Below are positions 42,452 through 55,905 of a DNA stretch of 64,000 bases, piece by piece (position 1 is the stretch's first letter; each line of letters starts with the position of its first letter). The stretch covers positions 372,001 to 436,000 of the forward strand of contig NZ_JAICDG010000002.1 in assembly GCF_022751215.1 (NCBI RefSeq), in the 5' to 3' direction. Both the position numbers and the translations under genes were made by a program. The notes beneath the pieces were generated by a model, which was not told where the DNA came from, searched no databases, and saw nothing but the letters and a program-made list of their open reading frames with translations. The stretch is from Actinomadura terrae (GTDB lineage Bacteria > Actinomycetota > Actinomycetes > Streptosporangiales > Streptosporangiaceae).

Positions 42452-43741
42452 GTGCGTAACTCAGCGACCATCCTCCGGCTCGGCGGCGTGATCCTCGCGC
42501 TCGCCGTGCTGGCCGCGCTGCTCACGCTGCTCTTCCCGGACAAGAAGCAGCGGCACATGACGGCCTACTTCAGCCGGACGGTCGGCCTCTACAAGGGCGC
42601 CGACGTGCGCATCCTCGGCATCCCGGTCGGCGAGGTGACCAGCGTGACCCCGGTCGGCGACGCGGTCCGGGTCGAGCTGCGCTACGACGCCAAGTACAAG
42701 GTCCCGGCGAACGCGCACGCCGCCATCGTCAACCAGACGCTCGTCGCCGACCGCTACGTCCAGCTGACGCCGGTCTACAAGGGCGGGCCCGTGCTGCCCG
42801 ACAAGGCGACGCTCAGGATCGAGCGGACCCAGGTCCCCGTCGAGGTCGACGAGGTCGGCGGTAGCCTGAACGACCTCAGCGAGGCGCTCGGCCCGAAGGG
42901 CGCCAACGCCCCGGGCAAGGACGGCACCGGCGCGCTGTCGCGGCTGCTGAAGGTCGGCGCCGACAACCTGGACGGGCAGGGCGCCGACATCCGGCAGACG
43001 ATCGGCGACACCTCCAAGATGCTGAGCACGCTCAGCGCCGACCGCGGGGACGTCGCGAAGACGATCCAGAACCTGCGGATCATCACCGACGCGATGAAGG
43101 CGAACGACCAGCAGATCAAGTCGTTCACCGGCCATCTCAACGGGGTGTCGGGGCAGCTCGCGGGGGAGAAGGAGGAGCTGAGCGCCGCGCTCAACACCCT
43201 CGCGCCGACGCTGCGCAACATCCAGCGGTTCATCAAGGACAACCGGGGCGAGCTGGCCGTCAACGTCCGGCAGCTCGCGCAGGTGACGGGCGTGCTCGTC
43301 AAGGAGAAGGACGCGCTGTCGGAGGTGCTGGAGGCCGGCCCGCTGGCGATCAACAACCTGGCGCGCGCCTACGACCCGATCAGCGGCACCATCCACGACC
43401 GCGCCGACCTGCGCCAGTTCCACGACCTGGCCGACTGGCTGTGCTCGCTGGCCTACTCGGTCGGGACGCCCGCGAAGCAGTGCCTGAGCTTCCTGCGTCC
43501 CATCAACCCGATCGGCAAGGCGCTCACGAACTTCAGCCTGGACCTGTCCTGGATCACCGCGTTGACCACGCACTACGACCCGGTGCCGATCCCGCAGGAC
43601 GCCTACGGCCCGGGCGGCAAGGGCGGCTCGAACGGCGGCTCGTCCGGCAAAGGCAAGGGCACGGAGAACGCGGGCAAACCGGTGCGCAACCCGCACAAGC
43701 CGCAACCGATCACCTCACTGCTACCGGGGGGCGGCCGATGA
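42452..43741 (+). CDS. MCE-family lipid-transfer protein, position D
   Basis: The 429-residue protein starts at GTG 42452. It has an anchor (LGGVILALAVLAALLTLLF), an MCE domain (YFSRTVGLYKGADVRILGIPVGEVTSV, AIVNQTLVADRYVQLTPVYKGG), a long helical segment and a Gly/Ser/Lys-rich tail. Cys residues near the end of the helical part (WLCSLAY, KQCLSF) resemble those of mycobacterial MceD. The stop overlaps the next ATG. Confidence 0.93.
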   Translation: MRNSATILRLGGVILALAVLAALLTLLFPDKKQRHMTAYFSRTVGLYKGADVRILGIPVGEVTSVTPVGDAVRVELRYDAKYKVPANAHAAIVNQTLVADRYVQLTPVYKGGPVLPDKATLRIERTQVPVEVDEVGGSLNDLSEALGPKGANAPGKDGTGALSRLLKVGADNLDGQGADIRQTIGDTSKMLSTLSADRGDVAKTIQNLRIITDAMKANDQQIKSFTGHLNGVSGQLAGEKEELSAALNTLAPTLRNIQRFIKDNRGELAVNVRQLAQVTGVLVKEKDALSEVLEAGPLAINNLARAYDPISGTIHDRADLRQFHDLADWLCSLAYSVGTPAKQCLSFLRPINPIGKALTNFSLDLSWITALTTHYDPVPIPQDAYGPGGKGGSNGGSSGKGKGTENAGKPVRNPHKPQPITSLLPGGGR

Positions 43742-45063
43742 GTCCCACCCGGCGCCGTGCGCGGCTGCTCCTCTCGTCCGCCCTGGCGGGCGTGACCGCG
43801 CTGTCCGGCTGCTCGTTCGGCGGCGTGGACAGTCTCCCGCTGCCCGGCGGCCCCGACCTCGGCTCGAACCCGCGCACCGTGAAGATCGAGTTCTCGAACG
43901 TGCTGGACCTCGTCCCGCAGTCGGTGGTCAAGGTCAACGACGTGTCGGTCGGCAAGGTGCAGAAGATCGACCTCGCGGGCGGGGACGCGGGCTGGCACGC
44001 CGTCGTCACCGTCAAGGTGCGGCGGGACGTCCGGCTCCCCGACAACGCCACCGCCACGATCGGGCAGACCAGCCTGCTCGGCGAGAAGTACGTGGCTCTG
44101 GCGCCGCCCACCAAGGAGCCCCCGACCGGCGAGCTCGGCTCGGGCGACCTGATCCCGCTCGGCCGCACGTCCCACGGCACCGAGATCGAGGAGGTGCTGT
44201 CGGCGATGTCCCTGCTGCTGAACGGCGGCGGCCTCGAACAGGTCGCCACGATCAGCCACGAGCTCCAGGCCGCGATGGGCGGCCGCGAGTCGACGATCAG
44301 GTCGGTGCTCTCCCAGGTGAACACCTTCACCGGCACCCTGGACCGCAACCGCGCTGCGATCACCCGCGCGCTCGACAGCATCGACCGGCTCACCGGCAAG
44401 CTGTCGGCCGAGCGCCGCACGATCACCGACACGATCGACCGGACGGGACCGGCGGTCACCGTCCTGAACCGCAACCGCGCCGACCTCACCAAAATGCTCG
44501 TCGCGCTCGACCGGCTGAGCCGCACCACGACCGGCGTGATCAAGGCGTCGCAGGCCGACCTGGTCGCCAACCTGCGCGACCTCGACACGATCCTGCGCAA
44601 CCTCAACAAGGCCGGGTCCGACCTGCCGCGCTCGCTGGAGGCGCTGATCACCTTCCCGTTCCCGGCGACGTTCGGCAACGTCGTCGAGGGCGACTACGGC
44701 AACGTCCGGCTGACGCTCGACCTGGACTTCGAGTCGATCGCGCGGAACCTGCTCGGCGGCACCGACCTCGAAGGGCTGCTCGGCAGCGGCCAGCAGATGC
44801 GGAACATGCTCCAGGTGCCGAACGTGACGCTGCCGCAGACCCCGCTGGGCGTGCTGCCGCAGTCGCCGGAGGGCGGTGGCGGGGGCAGCGTCCTTCCGGC
44901 GCTTCCGAGCCTGCCCGGCCTGTCGGACGGCGGCGCCGCCCCGAGCCCGTCCGGAACGCCCACCACGCCCACCAAGCCGGCGAAGCCGAGCAGGTCGGGC
45001 AAGCCGCGCGCGATGGCGCCGCCGGGCGACCTCGCGACCCTGATGACGGGGGGCCTCTCGTGA
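43738..45063 (+). CDS. MCE-family lipoprotein, position E
   Basis: The 441-residue protein starts at ATG 43738 (ATGA overlap). Unlike the other five it has a lipoprotein signal with lipobox LSGC (Cys near residue 24), as MceE proteins (LprK-type) do in mycobacteria. The MCE domain follows (VKIEFSNVLDLVPQSVVKVNDVSVGKVQKIDL, QTSLLGEKYVALAPPT), then helices and a Pro/Ser/Thr/Lys-rich tail. It would anchor the tube's distal part by its lipid. Confidence 0.94.
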   Translation: MSPTRRRARLLLSSALAGVTALSGCSFGGVDSLPLPGGPDLGSNPRTVKIEFSNVLDLVPQSVVKVNDVSVGKVQKIDLAGGDAGWHAVVTVKVRRDVRLPDNATATIGQTSLLGEKYVALAPPTKEPPTGELGSGDLIPLGRTSHGTEIEEVLSAMSLLLNGGGLEQVATISHELQAAMGGRESTIRSVLSQVNTFTGTLDRNRAAITRALDSIDRLTGKLSAERRTITDTIDRTGPAVTVLNRNRADLTKMLVALDRLSRTTTGVIKASQADLVANLRDLDTILRNLNKAGSDLPRSLEALITFPFPATFGNVVEGDYGNVRLTLDLDFESIARNLLGGTDLEGLLGSGQQMRNMLQVPNVTLPQTPLGVLPQSPEGGGGGSVLPALPSLPGLSDGGAAPSPSGTPTTPTKPAKPSRSGKPRAMAPPGDLATLMTGGLS

Positions 45064-46535
45064 TCCTCAAGCGCGGCGTGAAGTTCCAGCTCGTCGCCTT
45101 CGCGCTCATCACGATCATCGGCGTGACCGTCGTGTCGGTGAACTACATCGGCATCGGACGCGGCGTCCTCGGCAAGGAGTACACCGCCTACGTCGACCTC
45201 ACCGACTCCGGCGGCGTGTTCACCGGCGCGGAGGTCACCTACCGGGGCGTGCCCGTCGGACGCGTCGGCCCGATCGAGCTGACCCGCGACGGCATCCGGG
45301 TCAAGCTGAAGCTCGAACGCGGCGGCGGCAAGCGGATTCCGCGCGAGGGGACGTCCGCGATCGTGGCGAACCGGTCGGCGGTGGGGGAGCAGTACATCGA
45401 CCTCCAGCCCAGCCGCGACGGCGGTCCCTACCTCGACCAGGGCAAGGCGTACACGATCCCCCGGAGGCTGACGAAGCTCCCGGTGTCGACCGCCGAGCTG
45501 CTGCGCAACGTCGACGCGCTCGTCGGGTCGGTGAACACCAAGGACCTCGCGACGATCGTGGACGAGCTGGACAAGGCGTTCACCGGCTCCGCGTCCGACC
45601 TCCAGTCGATCCTGGACGACACCGACCGGCTGCTGAAGACCGCCGACCGGGCGTTCCCCGACACCAAGCGGCTGCTGGACAACAGCGTGACCGTCCTCGG
45701 CACGCAGCGCGCCCAGGGCGCGAACATCCGCGGTTTCGCCCGCAACCTCAACGAGCTGACCACCTCGCTCCGCAAGGACGACCCCGCGCTGCGCCAGACG
45801 CTCACCAACGCCCCCGGCGCGGTGGACGAGACGCACCAGGCGATCAACCAGCTCGCGCCGACGCTGCCCGTCCTGCTGGCGAACCTCACCACGACCGGGC
45901 AGATCGTGTCGGCCCACAAGGCGGGCCTCCGGTCGCTGTTCATCCTGTATCCGGTGACGCTCGCGGGCGCGTTCACCGTCACGCCCGGGGACGGCACCCA
46001 GCACCTCGGCCTCGCGCTGAACATCGACGCGCCGCCGCCCTGCACCAAGGGCTACGAGCAGGTCAAGAAGCGCTGGCCCCAGGACACGTCCGACAAGGAG
46101 CCCAAGCTCAACGCCGGATGCAAGGACGCGCACGACTCGCCCAGCGCCGTCCGCGGGGCCCGCAACTTCCCGCGCGAGGCCATTGCCCCCTACCCGCAGG
46201 TCCCGCCGGGCGCCACCAGCGGCGCCGGATTCCCCGAAGGCGGCGCGGACGGGAAGACCGGCACCGGCTCACAGGGCGGCTCACAGGCCAAGGGGCCGGA
46301 CGGAAAGCAGCCGACGAAGGCCCCGACCAAGGAGCCGACCGGCCAGCTCACCGACGGTCATCTCTACCTTTCGTACCCGGCCGACACAGTCGAGTTCGCT
46401 GGATACGATCCATCGACCGGGGCGGTCTACGGGCCCGACGGCAAGCAGTACGTGATGCCCCGGAGCGCCGGAACCCGCCAGTTGGGAGAGGAAGCGTCGT
46501 GGAAGTGGCTCCTGCTCGGACCGTTGAGCCAGTGA
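45060..46535 (+). CDS. MCE-family lipid-transfer protein, position F
   Basis: The 491-residue protein starts at GTG 45060, overlapping the mceE stop. It has an anchor (FQLVAFALITIIGVTVVSV), an MCE domain (AYVDLTDSGGVFTGAEVTYRGVPVGRVGPIEL, AIVANRSAVGEQYIDLQP), helices and a Gly/Lys/Thr-rich linker. A final globular-looking segment has the element GYDPSTGAVYGPDGKQYVM, a known MceF ending. Confidence 0.94.
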   Translation: MILKRGVKFQLVAFALITIIGVTVVSVNYIGIGRGVLGKEYTAYVDLTDSGGVFTGAEVTYRGVPVGRVGPIELTRDGIRVKLKLERGGGKRIPREGTSAIVANRSAVGEQYIDLQPSRDGGPYLDQGKAYTIPRRLTKLPVSTAELLRNVDALVGSVNTKDLATIVDELDKAFTGSASDLQSILDDTDRLLKTADRAFPDTKRLLDNSVTVLGTQRAQGANIRGFARNLNELTTSLRKDDPALRQTLTNAPGAVDETHQAINQLAPTLPVLLANLTTTGQIVSAHKAGLRSLFILYPVTLAGAFTVTPGDGTQHLGLALNIDAPPPCTKGYEQVKKRWPQDTSDKEPKLNAGCKDAHDSPSAVRGARNFPREAIAPYPQVPPGATSGAGFPEGGADGKTGTGSQGGSQAKGPDGKQPTKAPTKEPTGQLTDGHLYLSYPADTVEFAGYDPSTGAVYGPDGKQYVMPRSAGTRQLGEEASWKWLLLGPLSQ

Positions 46536-46545
46536 GGCCGGCCCG

Positions 46546-47037
46546 ATGAGGCGCCTCCCCTGGCTCCCGCTGACCACGGTCGTGCTGAGCGTCCTCGTGG
46601 TGGGGCTCGTCGTCGCGTCCGCGTGGCTCGGCGTCGTCTCCATGCAGAAGAAGGACGACGCAGACCAACGCGCGAAGGCCCTCCAGGCGGCGCGGCAGAT
46701 GGGCGTGAACCTGATGACGCTCGACCACACGACCGCCCAGCGCGACGTCGACCGCATCGTCGCCGGCACCACCGGCGACCTCAAGAACAAGCTCGGCACC
46801 CAGGCGAAGCAGCTGCTGGACCAGCTCGCCAAGACCGGTGCCAAGTCCAGCGTCAGCGAGGTCGACGCCGCCGTGGTGTCGATGGACGGCGACTCCGCCG
46901 AGGTGATCGTCTCCCTGAACGGCACCGTCACCAACGCCAAGGTGAAGCAGGGCGCCCCGCGCGCCTACCGGTACCAGATGGACCTCACCCGCGACGGCGA
47001 CCGCTGGCTCGTCTCAGAACTGGAGGTGGTCCCGTGA
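46546..47037 (+). CDS. Mce-associated membrane protein 1
   Basis: The 163-residue single-pass protein has an N-terminal helix (LTTVVLSVLVVGLVVASAWLG) and an external SnoaL/NTF2-like domain (RAKALQAARQMGVNLMTLDH, DVDRIVAGTTGDLKNKL, RYQMDLTRDGDRWLVSELEVV). These match the Mam family that stabilises Mce complexes. It ends in a GTGA overlap with the second Mce-associated gene. Confidence 0.9.
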   Translation: MRRLPWLPLTTVVLSVLVVGLVVASAWLGVVSMQKKDDADQRAKALQAARQMGVNLMTLDHTTAQRDVDRIVAGTTGDLKNKLGTQAKQLLDQLAKTGAKSSVSEVDAAVVSMDGDSAEVIVSLNGTVTNAKVKQGAPRAYRYQMDLTRDGDRWLVSELEVVP

Positions 47038-48014
47038 CGGCCGAGACGACCGACAAGGCCCGCCGGGCCGCCGAGCAGGCCACGAAGGCGGAGGAGGCGG
47101 CCGAGGCCGCCCGGCTCGCCGAGGAGGCCGCCGCCAAGGCGAGGGAGGCGGCGCGGCTCGCCCAGATCGCCGCCGAGGCGGCCGCCGCCGACGCCGAGAC
47201 CGACCCCGAGCCGGAACCCGAGCCCGAAGCCGCACCCGAGCCCGAATCCAAGTCCGAGCCGGAGGCCGTGCCCGAATCCGAGGCCGCCAAATCCTCTGAG
47301 ACGCGTTCGCGCGACGGAGAGGCCCCCGAAGGCGCGACCGGTACCGCCGAGGACGCAGCGGACGTCTCAGCCCCTCCGGAGGCCGCCTCCGCGCCCGACG
47401 AGACCGCCGAGGACGCGGCCGCCGAAGGCGAGGAGGGTGGCGCGGAGGACACAGAAGACGCACCGAAGCGTAAGCGCGCCCGTACCCCCAAGGTCCCTGC
47501 TGCGGGCACCGAGAGTCGGGGAGTCGGGGCGCTGCGGAGTTGGACGCTGGTCGTCGTCCTGGTGGGCCTCGTCCTGGCCCTGGGCGGCGCGACGACCATG
47601 CTGGCGCTCAAGGTGCGCGACCAGAAGGCGACGGAGACCGCGTCCAGGCAGGGCCTGTTCGCCGCGTCCCGCGCGGCGCAGGCGCTGTCGTCCTACGACT
47701 ACCGGAGCCTGGACAGCGACCTGAAGGCCGGCGCGGAGATGACCACCGGCAGGCTGCGCGGCGAGTTCGAGAAACTGGCCGAGACGCTGCGGACGCTGGC
47801 GCCGCGCGAGCGGGCCGTCTCGTCGACGACCGTGATGAAGGCGGGCGTCGTCAGCGCGTCCCGCGACAAGGTCGTCGCGCTGGTGTACGCGAACCGGTCG
47901 TCGCAGACGAGCTCGGACAAGCAGCAGCGCTTGCCCGAGCCCTTGCGGATCAGGCTGACGATGGTGAAGAAGCAGGGGAAGTGGCTCGCGTCCGAGCTCG
48001 CCGTGATCTCCTGA
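47034..48014 (+). CDS. Mce-associated membrane protein 2 with long acidic N-terminus
   Basis: The 326-residue protein starts at GTG 47034. Residues 1-50 form an Ala/Glu/Arg coiled-coil-like helix (EEAAEAARLAEEAAAKAREA). Residues 50-145 are a disordered Glu/Pro/Ala/Ser stretch and 145-160 a basic cluster (KRKRARTPK). One membrane helix follows at about 168-190, then a Mam-type external domain with SSYDYRSLDSDLKAGAEMTTG and KKQGKWLASELAVIS. The very long cytoplasmic part is unusual and could bind a cytosolic partner or the ATPase. Confidence 0.88.
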   Translation: MTAETTDKARRAAEQATKAEEAAEAARLAEEAAAKAREAARLAQIAAEAAAADAETDPEPEPEPEAAPEPESKSEPEAVPESEAAKSSETRSRDGEAPEGATGTAEDAADVSAPPEAASAPDETAEDAAAEGEEGGAEDTEDAPKRKRARTPKVPAAGTESRGVGALRSWTLVVVLVGLVLALGGATTMLALKVRDQKATETASRQGLFAASRAAQALSSYDYRSLDSDLKAGAEMTTGRLRGEFEKLAETLRTLAPRERAVSSTTVMKAGVVSASRDKVVALVYANRSSQTSSDKQQRLPEPLRIRLTMVKKQGKWLASELAVIS

Positions 48015-48214
48015 GAGCACCAGGGCAGGCTCGGCGAGGCCGCCCGCGAGACCCGTCCTGACCGGCCTCGACGGGCCCGTCCGGTACCGCCTGATCAGTG
48101 CCTCAACGCCCGTCGCCAGGGCGGTTTCGAGGCCTTACCAACCGGTAGGCGACCAGATCCTAAACTATGGCCTTCCTCACTGCAGGTCAGAGCCCGAAAA
48201 GTCCAAATCCGCTC
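48015..48214. other. Region after the mce operon with a possible terminator
   Basis: CGAGGCCG (48035-48042) and CGGCCTCG (48063-48070) can pair over a 20-base loop and may end the mce transcript. I see no gene. Confidence 0.35.
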
Positions 48215-48307
48215 TTGACTACAACGCCCTGAGGGGCGATGCTCCAAGGCAACTGTGATGCATACTGCGGCGCTAGAGTTGCGAGCGGTGTGGCAGTCGG
48301 CTACACT
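48215..48307 (+). promoter_or_regulatory. Tandem promoters of rpoB
   Basis: The nearer promoter is TTGCGA (48279-48284), 17 bases, TACACT (48302-48307). This resembles the known rpoBC promoters of actinomycetes and predicts a leader of about 140 bases. A farther candidate is TTGACT (48215-48220), 17 bases, GATGCT (48238-48243). They show that rpoBC is transcribed apart from rplJL and mce. Confidence 0.6.
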
Positions 48308-48452
48308 GCCCCTTTGCGCTGCCCTCTGACTATCCACGTGTGAGAGCTCCCCCGCGAGGGGTCCGTTTTGGACCCTGATGTGCGGGTCTTGGACGTGGAT
48401 CGTCTGGCGTGCGTGTCGTCAGTTACGCCGCGAGCCCTCGGAAGGACCACTC

Positions 48453-51400
48453 TTGGCAGCCTCGCGCAACGCCTCGAATACCGCAACCGGTCCGAACCGC
48501 GTCTCCTTCGCGCGCATCAAGGAGCCGCTCGAAGTCCCGGACCTCCTTGCACTGCAGACCAACTCCGTTGACTGGCTGCTGGGCAACGAGAGGTGGAAGG
48601 CCCGGGTCGAGGCGGCCCAGAAGGCCGGAAGTAAGAGCGTCCCGACCCAGTCGGGGCTGGAGGAGATCTTCGAAGAGATCAGTCCGATCGAGGACTTCTC
48701 CGGAACCATGTCGCTGTCGTTCCGCGACCACCGGTTCGAACCGCCCAAGTACTCCGTCGAGGAGTGCAAGGACAAGGACATGACCTACTCCGCCCCGCTC
48801 TTCGTGACGGCGGAGTTCATCAACAACACCACCGGTGAGATCAAGAGCCAGACGGTGTTCATGGGCGACTTCCCGCTCATGACCCCGAAGGGCACCTTCA
48901 TCATCAACGGCACCGAGCGCGTCGTGGTCTCGCAGCTGACCCGCTCGCCCGGCGTGTACTTCGACCGCGCCCTCGACAAGGCGTCCGACAAGGACATCTA
49001 CGGCTGCCGGGTCATCCCGAGCCGCGGCGCCTGGCTCGAGTTCGAGATCGACAAGCGCGACAACGTCGGCGTGCGCATCGACCGCAAGCGCAAGCAGCCG
49101 GTCACGGTCCTGCTGAAGGCCCTCGGCTGGGACGAGGCGCGCATCCGCGAGCACTTCGGCGCCTACGAGTCGATCAATGTCACGCTGGAGAAGGACCACA
49201 CCTCCGGCCAGGACGACGCGCTGCTGGACATCTACCGCAAGCTGCGGCCGGGCGAGCCGCCGACCCGCGAGTCGGCGCAGACCCTGCTGGAGAACCTGTA
49301 CTTCAACCCGAAGCGGTACGACGTCGCCAAGGTCGGCCGATACAAGATCAACAAAAAGCTCGGCCTCGACCTGGACATGAAGCAGGGCACGCTCACCGAG
49401 GACGACATCGTCGCCACGATCGAGTACCTCGTCCGGCTGCACGCCGGTGAGGAGGAGGCCACCCTCGGGGCCGTCGCCGTGCCGATCGAGGTCGACGACA
49501 TCGACCACTTCGGCAACCGGCGGCTGCGCACGGTCGGCGAGCTGATCCAGAACCAGGTCCGTCTCGGCCTGGCTCGTATGGAGCGCGTCGTCCGCGAGCG
49601 GATGACCACCCAGGACGTCGAGGCGATCACGCCGCAGACGCTGATCAACATCCGGCCGGTCGTCGCCTCCATCAAGGAGTTCTTCGGCACCAGCCAGCTC
49701 TCGCAGTTCATGGACCAGACCAACCCGCTCGCCGGGCTGACGCACAAGCGCCGCCTGAACGCGCTGGGCCCGGGCGGTCTGTCCCGTGAGCGCGCGGGCA
49801 TGGAGGTCCGCGACGTCCACCCGTCGCACTACGGCCGCATGTGCCCGATCGAGACGCCGGAAGGCCCGAACATCGGCCTGATCGGCTCGCTGGCCGCCTT
49901 CGGCCGGGTCAACCCGTTCGGGTTCGTCGAGACCCCGTACCGCAAGGTCACCGACGGCGTGGTCACCGAGCAGATCGACTACCTCACCGCCGACGAGGAG
50001 GACCGCTACGTCATCGCGCAGGCCAACTCCCTGCTCAACGAGGACGGCACCTTCGTCGAGGACAAGGTCCTCATCCGCAAGAAGGGCGGCGAGGTCGAGC
50101 TGATCCCGCCGCGCGACGTCCAGTACATGGACGTCTCCGCGCGGCAGATGACCTCGGTCGCGACCGCGATGATCCCGTTCCTGGAGCACGACGACGCCAA
50201 CCGCGCGCTGATGGGCTCCAACATGCAGCGCCAGTCGGTGCCGCTGCTGCGCAGCGAGGCGCCGCTGGTCGGCACCGGCATGGAGTACCGTGCCGCGACC
50301 GACGCGGGCGACGTCATCACGGCCGAGAAGGCGGGCGTCGTCGAGGAGGTCTCCGCCGACTACGTCACGGTGATGAACGACGACGGCACCCGCACGACCT
50401 ACCGTGTCGCCAAGTTCAAGCGGTCGAACCAGGGCACCTGCTTCAACCAGAAGCCCATCGTGGAAGAGGGCGCCCGGGTCGAGCTCGGCCAGGTCATCGC
50501 CGACGGGCCGTGCACCGACAACGGTGAGATGGCGCTCGGCAAGAACCTGCTCGTGGCGTTCATGCCGTGGGAGGGCCACAACTACGAGGACGCGATCATC
50601 CTCAGCCAGCGCCTCGTCCAGGACGACGTGCTGTCCTCGATCCACATCGAGGAGCACGAGGTCGACGCCCGCGACACCAAGCTCGGCCCCGAGGAGATCA
50701 CCCGGGACATCCCGAACGTCTCCGAGGAGGTCCTGGCCGACCTCGACGAGCGCGGCATCATCCGCATCGGCGCGGACGTCGTCCCCGGCGACATCCTGGT
50801 CGGCAAGGTCACGCCCAAGGGCGAGACCGAGCTGACCCCCGAGGAGCGGCTGCTGCGCGCGATCTTCGGTGAGAAGGCCCGCGAGGTCCGCGACACCTCC
50901 CTGAAGGTGCCGCACGGCGAGCAGGGCAAGGTCATCGGCGTCCGGGTGTTCTCCCGGGACGAGGGCGACGAGCTCCCGCCCGGCGTGAACGAGCTGGTCC
51001 GGGTGTACGTGGCGCAGAAGCGCAAGATCACCGACGGGGACAAGCTCGCGGGCCGGCACGGCAACAAGGGCGTCATCTCCAAGGTGCTCCCGGTCGAGGA
51101 CATGCCGTTCCTGGAGGACGGCACGCCCGTCGACATCGTCCTGAACCCGCTCGGCGTCCCCGGACGCATGAACGTGGGCCAGGTCCTGGAGACCCACCTC
51201 GGCTGGGTCGCCTCCCGCGGCTGGAAGGTCGAGGGCGACGACGCCGAGTGGAAGCGCGCGCTCAGGGAGATCGGCGCCGACGAGGCCCCGCCGTGGACCA
51301 ACACCGCGACGCCGGTGTTCGACGGCGCCCGCGAGGACGACGTCACCGGCCTGATCGAGAGCACGCTGCCGAACCGCGACGGCAACCGCATGGTCGGCCC

Positions 51401-51920
51401 GGGCGGCAAGGCGCGGCTGTTCGACGGCCGTACCGGCGAGCCCTACAAGGACCCGATCTCGGTCGGCTACATCTACATCCTCAAGCTGCTCCACCTGGTC
51501 GACGACAAGATCCACGCCCGCTCGACCGGTCCGTACTCCATGATCACCCAGCAGCCGCTCGGCGGTAAGGCCCAGTTCGGTGGCCAGCGCTTCGGTGAGA
51601 TGGAGGTGTGGGCGCTGGAGGCCTACGGCGCCGCCTACGCCCTCCAGGAGCTGCTGACCATCAAGTCCGACGACGTCCTCGGCCGGGTCAAGGTCTACGA
51701 GGCCATCGTCAAGGGCGAGAACATCCCCGAGCCCGGCATTCCCGAGTCCTTCAAGGTGCTCATCAAGGAGATGCAGTCGCTGTGCCTCAACGTCGAGGTG
51801 CTCTCCAGCGACGGCATGTCGATCGAGATGCGCGACACCGACGAGGACGTCTTCCGCGCCGCGGAGGAGCTCGGCATCGACCTGTCCCGGCGTGAGCCGA
51901 GCAGTGTCGAAGAGGTCTGA
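48453..51920 (+). CDS. rpoB: RNA polymerase beta subunit
   Basis: The 1155-residue beta subunit starts at TTG 48453 ([10 protein letters not shown]...), 6 bases after GGAAGGA. A TTG start with this N-terminus is known in streptomycetes; longer in-frame starts upstream would lie in the leader. Core motifs are seen: [21 protein letters not shown] (rifampicin pocket), [52 protein letters not shown] and [22 protein letters not shown]. In the pocket, codon AAC at 49758-49760 gives Asn436, where E. coli Ser531 and most actinomycetes have Ser. Asp516 and His526 equivalents are unchanged. rpoC follows after 20 bases. Confidence 0.98.
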   Translation: MAASRNASNTATGPNRVSFARIKEPLEVPDLLALQTNSVDWLLGNERWKARVEAAQKAGSKSVPTQSGLEEIFEEISPIEDFSGTMSLSFRDHRFEPPKYSVEECKDKDMTYSAPLFVTAEFINNTTGEIKSQTVFMGDFPLMTPKGTFIINGTERVVVSQLTRSPGVYFDRALDKASDKDIYGCRVIPSRGAWLEFEIDKRDNVGVRIDRKRKQPVTVLLKALGWDEARIREHFGAYESINVTLEKDHTSGQDDALLDIYRKLRPGEPPTRESAQTLLENLYFNPKRYDVAKVGRYKINKKLGLDLDMKQGTLTEDDIVATIEYLVRLHAGEEEATLGAVAVPIEVDDIDHFGNRRLRTVGELIQNQVRLGLARMERVVRERMTTQDVEAITPQTLINIRPVVASIKEFFGTSQLSQFMDQTNPLAGLTHKRRLNALGPGGLSRERAGMEVRDVHPSHYGRMCPIETPEGPNIGLIGSLAAFGRVNPFGFVETPYRKVTDGVVTEQIDYLTADEEDRYVIAQANSLLNEDGTFVEDKVLIRKKGGEVELIPPRDVQYMDVSARQMTSVATAMIPFLEHDDANRALMGSNMQRQSVPLLRSEAPLVGTGMEYRAATDAGDVITAEKAGVVEEVSADYVTVMNDDGTRTTYRVAKFKRSNQGTCFNQKPIVEEGARVELGQVIADGPCTDNGEMALGKNLLVAFMPWEGHNYEDAIILSQRLVQDDVLSSIHIEEHEVDARDTKLGPEEITRDIPNVSEEVLADLDERGIIRIGADVVPGDILVGKVTPKGETELTPEERLLRAIFGEKAREVRDTSLKVPHGEQGKVIGVRVFSRDEGDELPPGVNELVRVYVAQKRKITDGDKLAGRHGNKGVISKVLPVEDMPFLEDGTPVDIVLNPLGVPGRMNVGQVLETHLGWVASRGWKVEGDDAEWKRALREIGADEAPPWTNTATPVFDGAREDDVTGLIESTLPNRDGNRMVGPGGKARLFDGRTGEPYKDPISVGYIYILKLLHLVDDKIHARSTGPYSMITQQPLGGKAQFGGQRFGEMEVWALEAYGAAYALQELLTIKSDDVLGRVKVYEAIVKGENIPEPGIPESFKVLIKEMQSLCLNVEVLSSDGMSIEMRDTDEDVFRAAEELGIDLSRREPSSVEEV

Positions 51921-51940
51921 TCAACTCAAGGGGAAAACAG

Positions 51941-55813
<3,873 letters not shown>

Positions 55814-55826
55814 TTCCGCAAGCCAC

Positions 55827-55866
55827 GGAAAGGCCGCTTCCCGCATCCGCGGGAGGCGGCCTTTCC
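55827..55866 (+). terminator. Terminator after rpoC
   Basis: A long stem GGAAAGGCCGCTTCCCGC/GCGGGAGGCGGCCTTTCC (one mismatch area) over an ATCC loop. It ends 4 bases before the ECF41 promoter. Confidence 0.8.
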
Positions 55867-55870
55867 GCGT

Positions 55871-55897
55871 TGTCACAGGATGCGCGCCTGTTCCGTC
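55871..55897 (+). promoter_or_regulatory. ECF41 autoregulatory promoter
   Basis: TGTCACA (55871-55877), a 16-base spacer and CGTC (55894-55897) match the published ECF41 consensus exactly. The transcription start should fall at about 55904-55906, on the GTG start codon of the sigma gene itself. Confidence 0.8.
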
Positions 55898-55905
55898 CCC
55901 ATGAC

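Noticed and set aside
48423..51515. Very long minus-strand frame opposite rpoB (and a similar one opposite rpoC, 52562-55876)
   Set aside because: Both lie exactly opposite conserved genes whose products are beyond doubt, and their composition (Val/Leu/Asp/Arg/His) is the usual antisense artefact of GC-biased third positions.
55870..55905. Longer N-terminus of the ECF41 sigma factor from TTG 55870
   Set aside because: This stretch contains the ECF41 promoter TGTCACA-N16-CGTC, and the RNA is expected to start after it.
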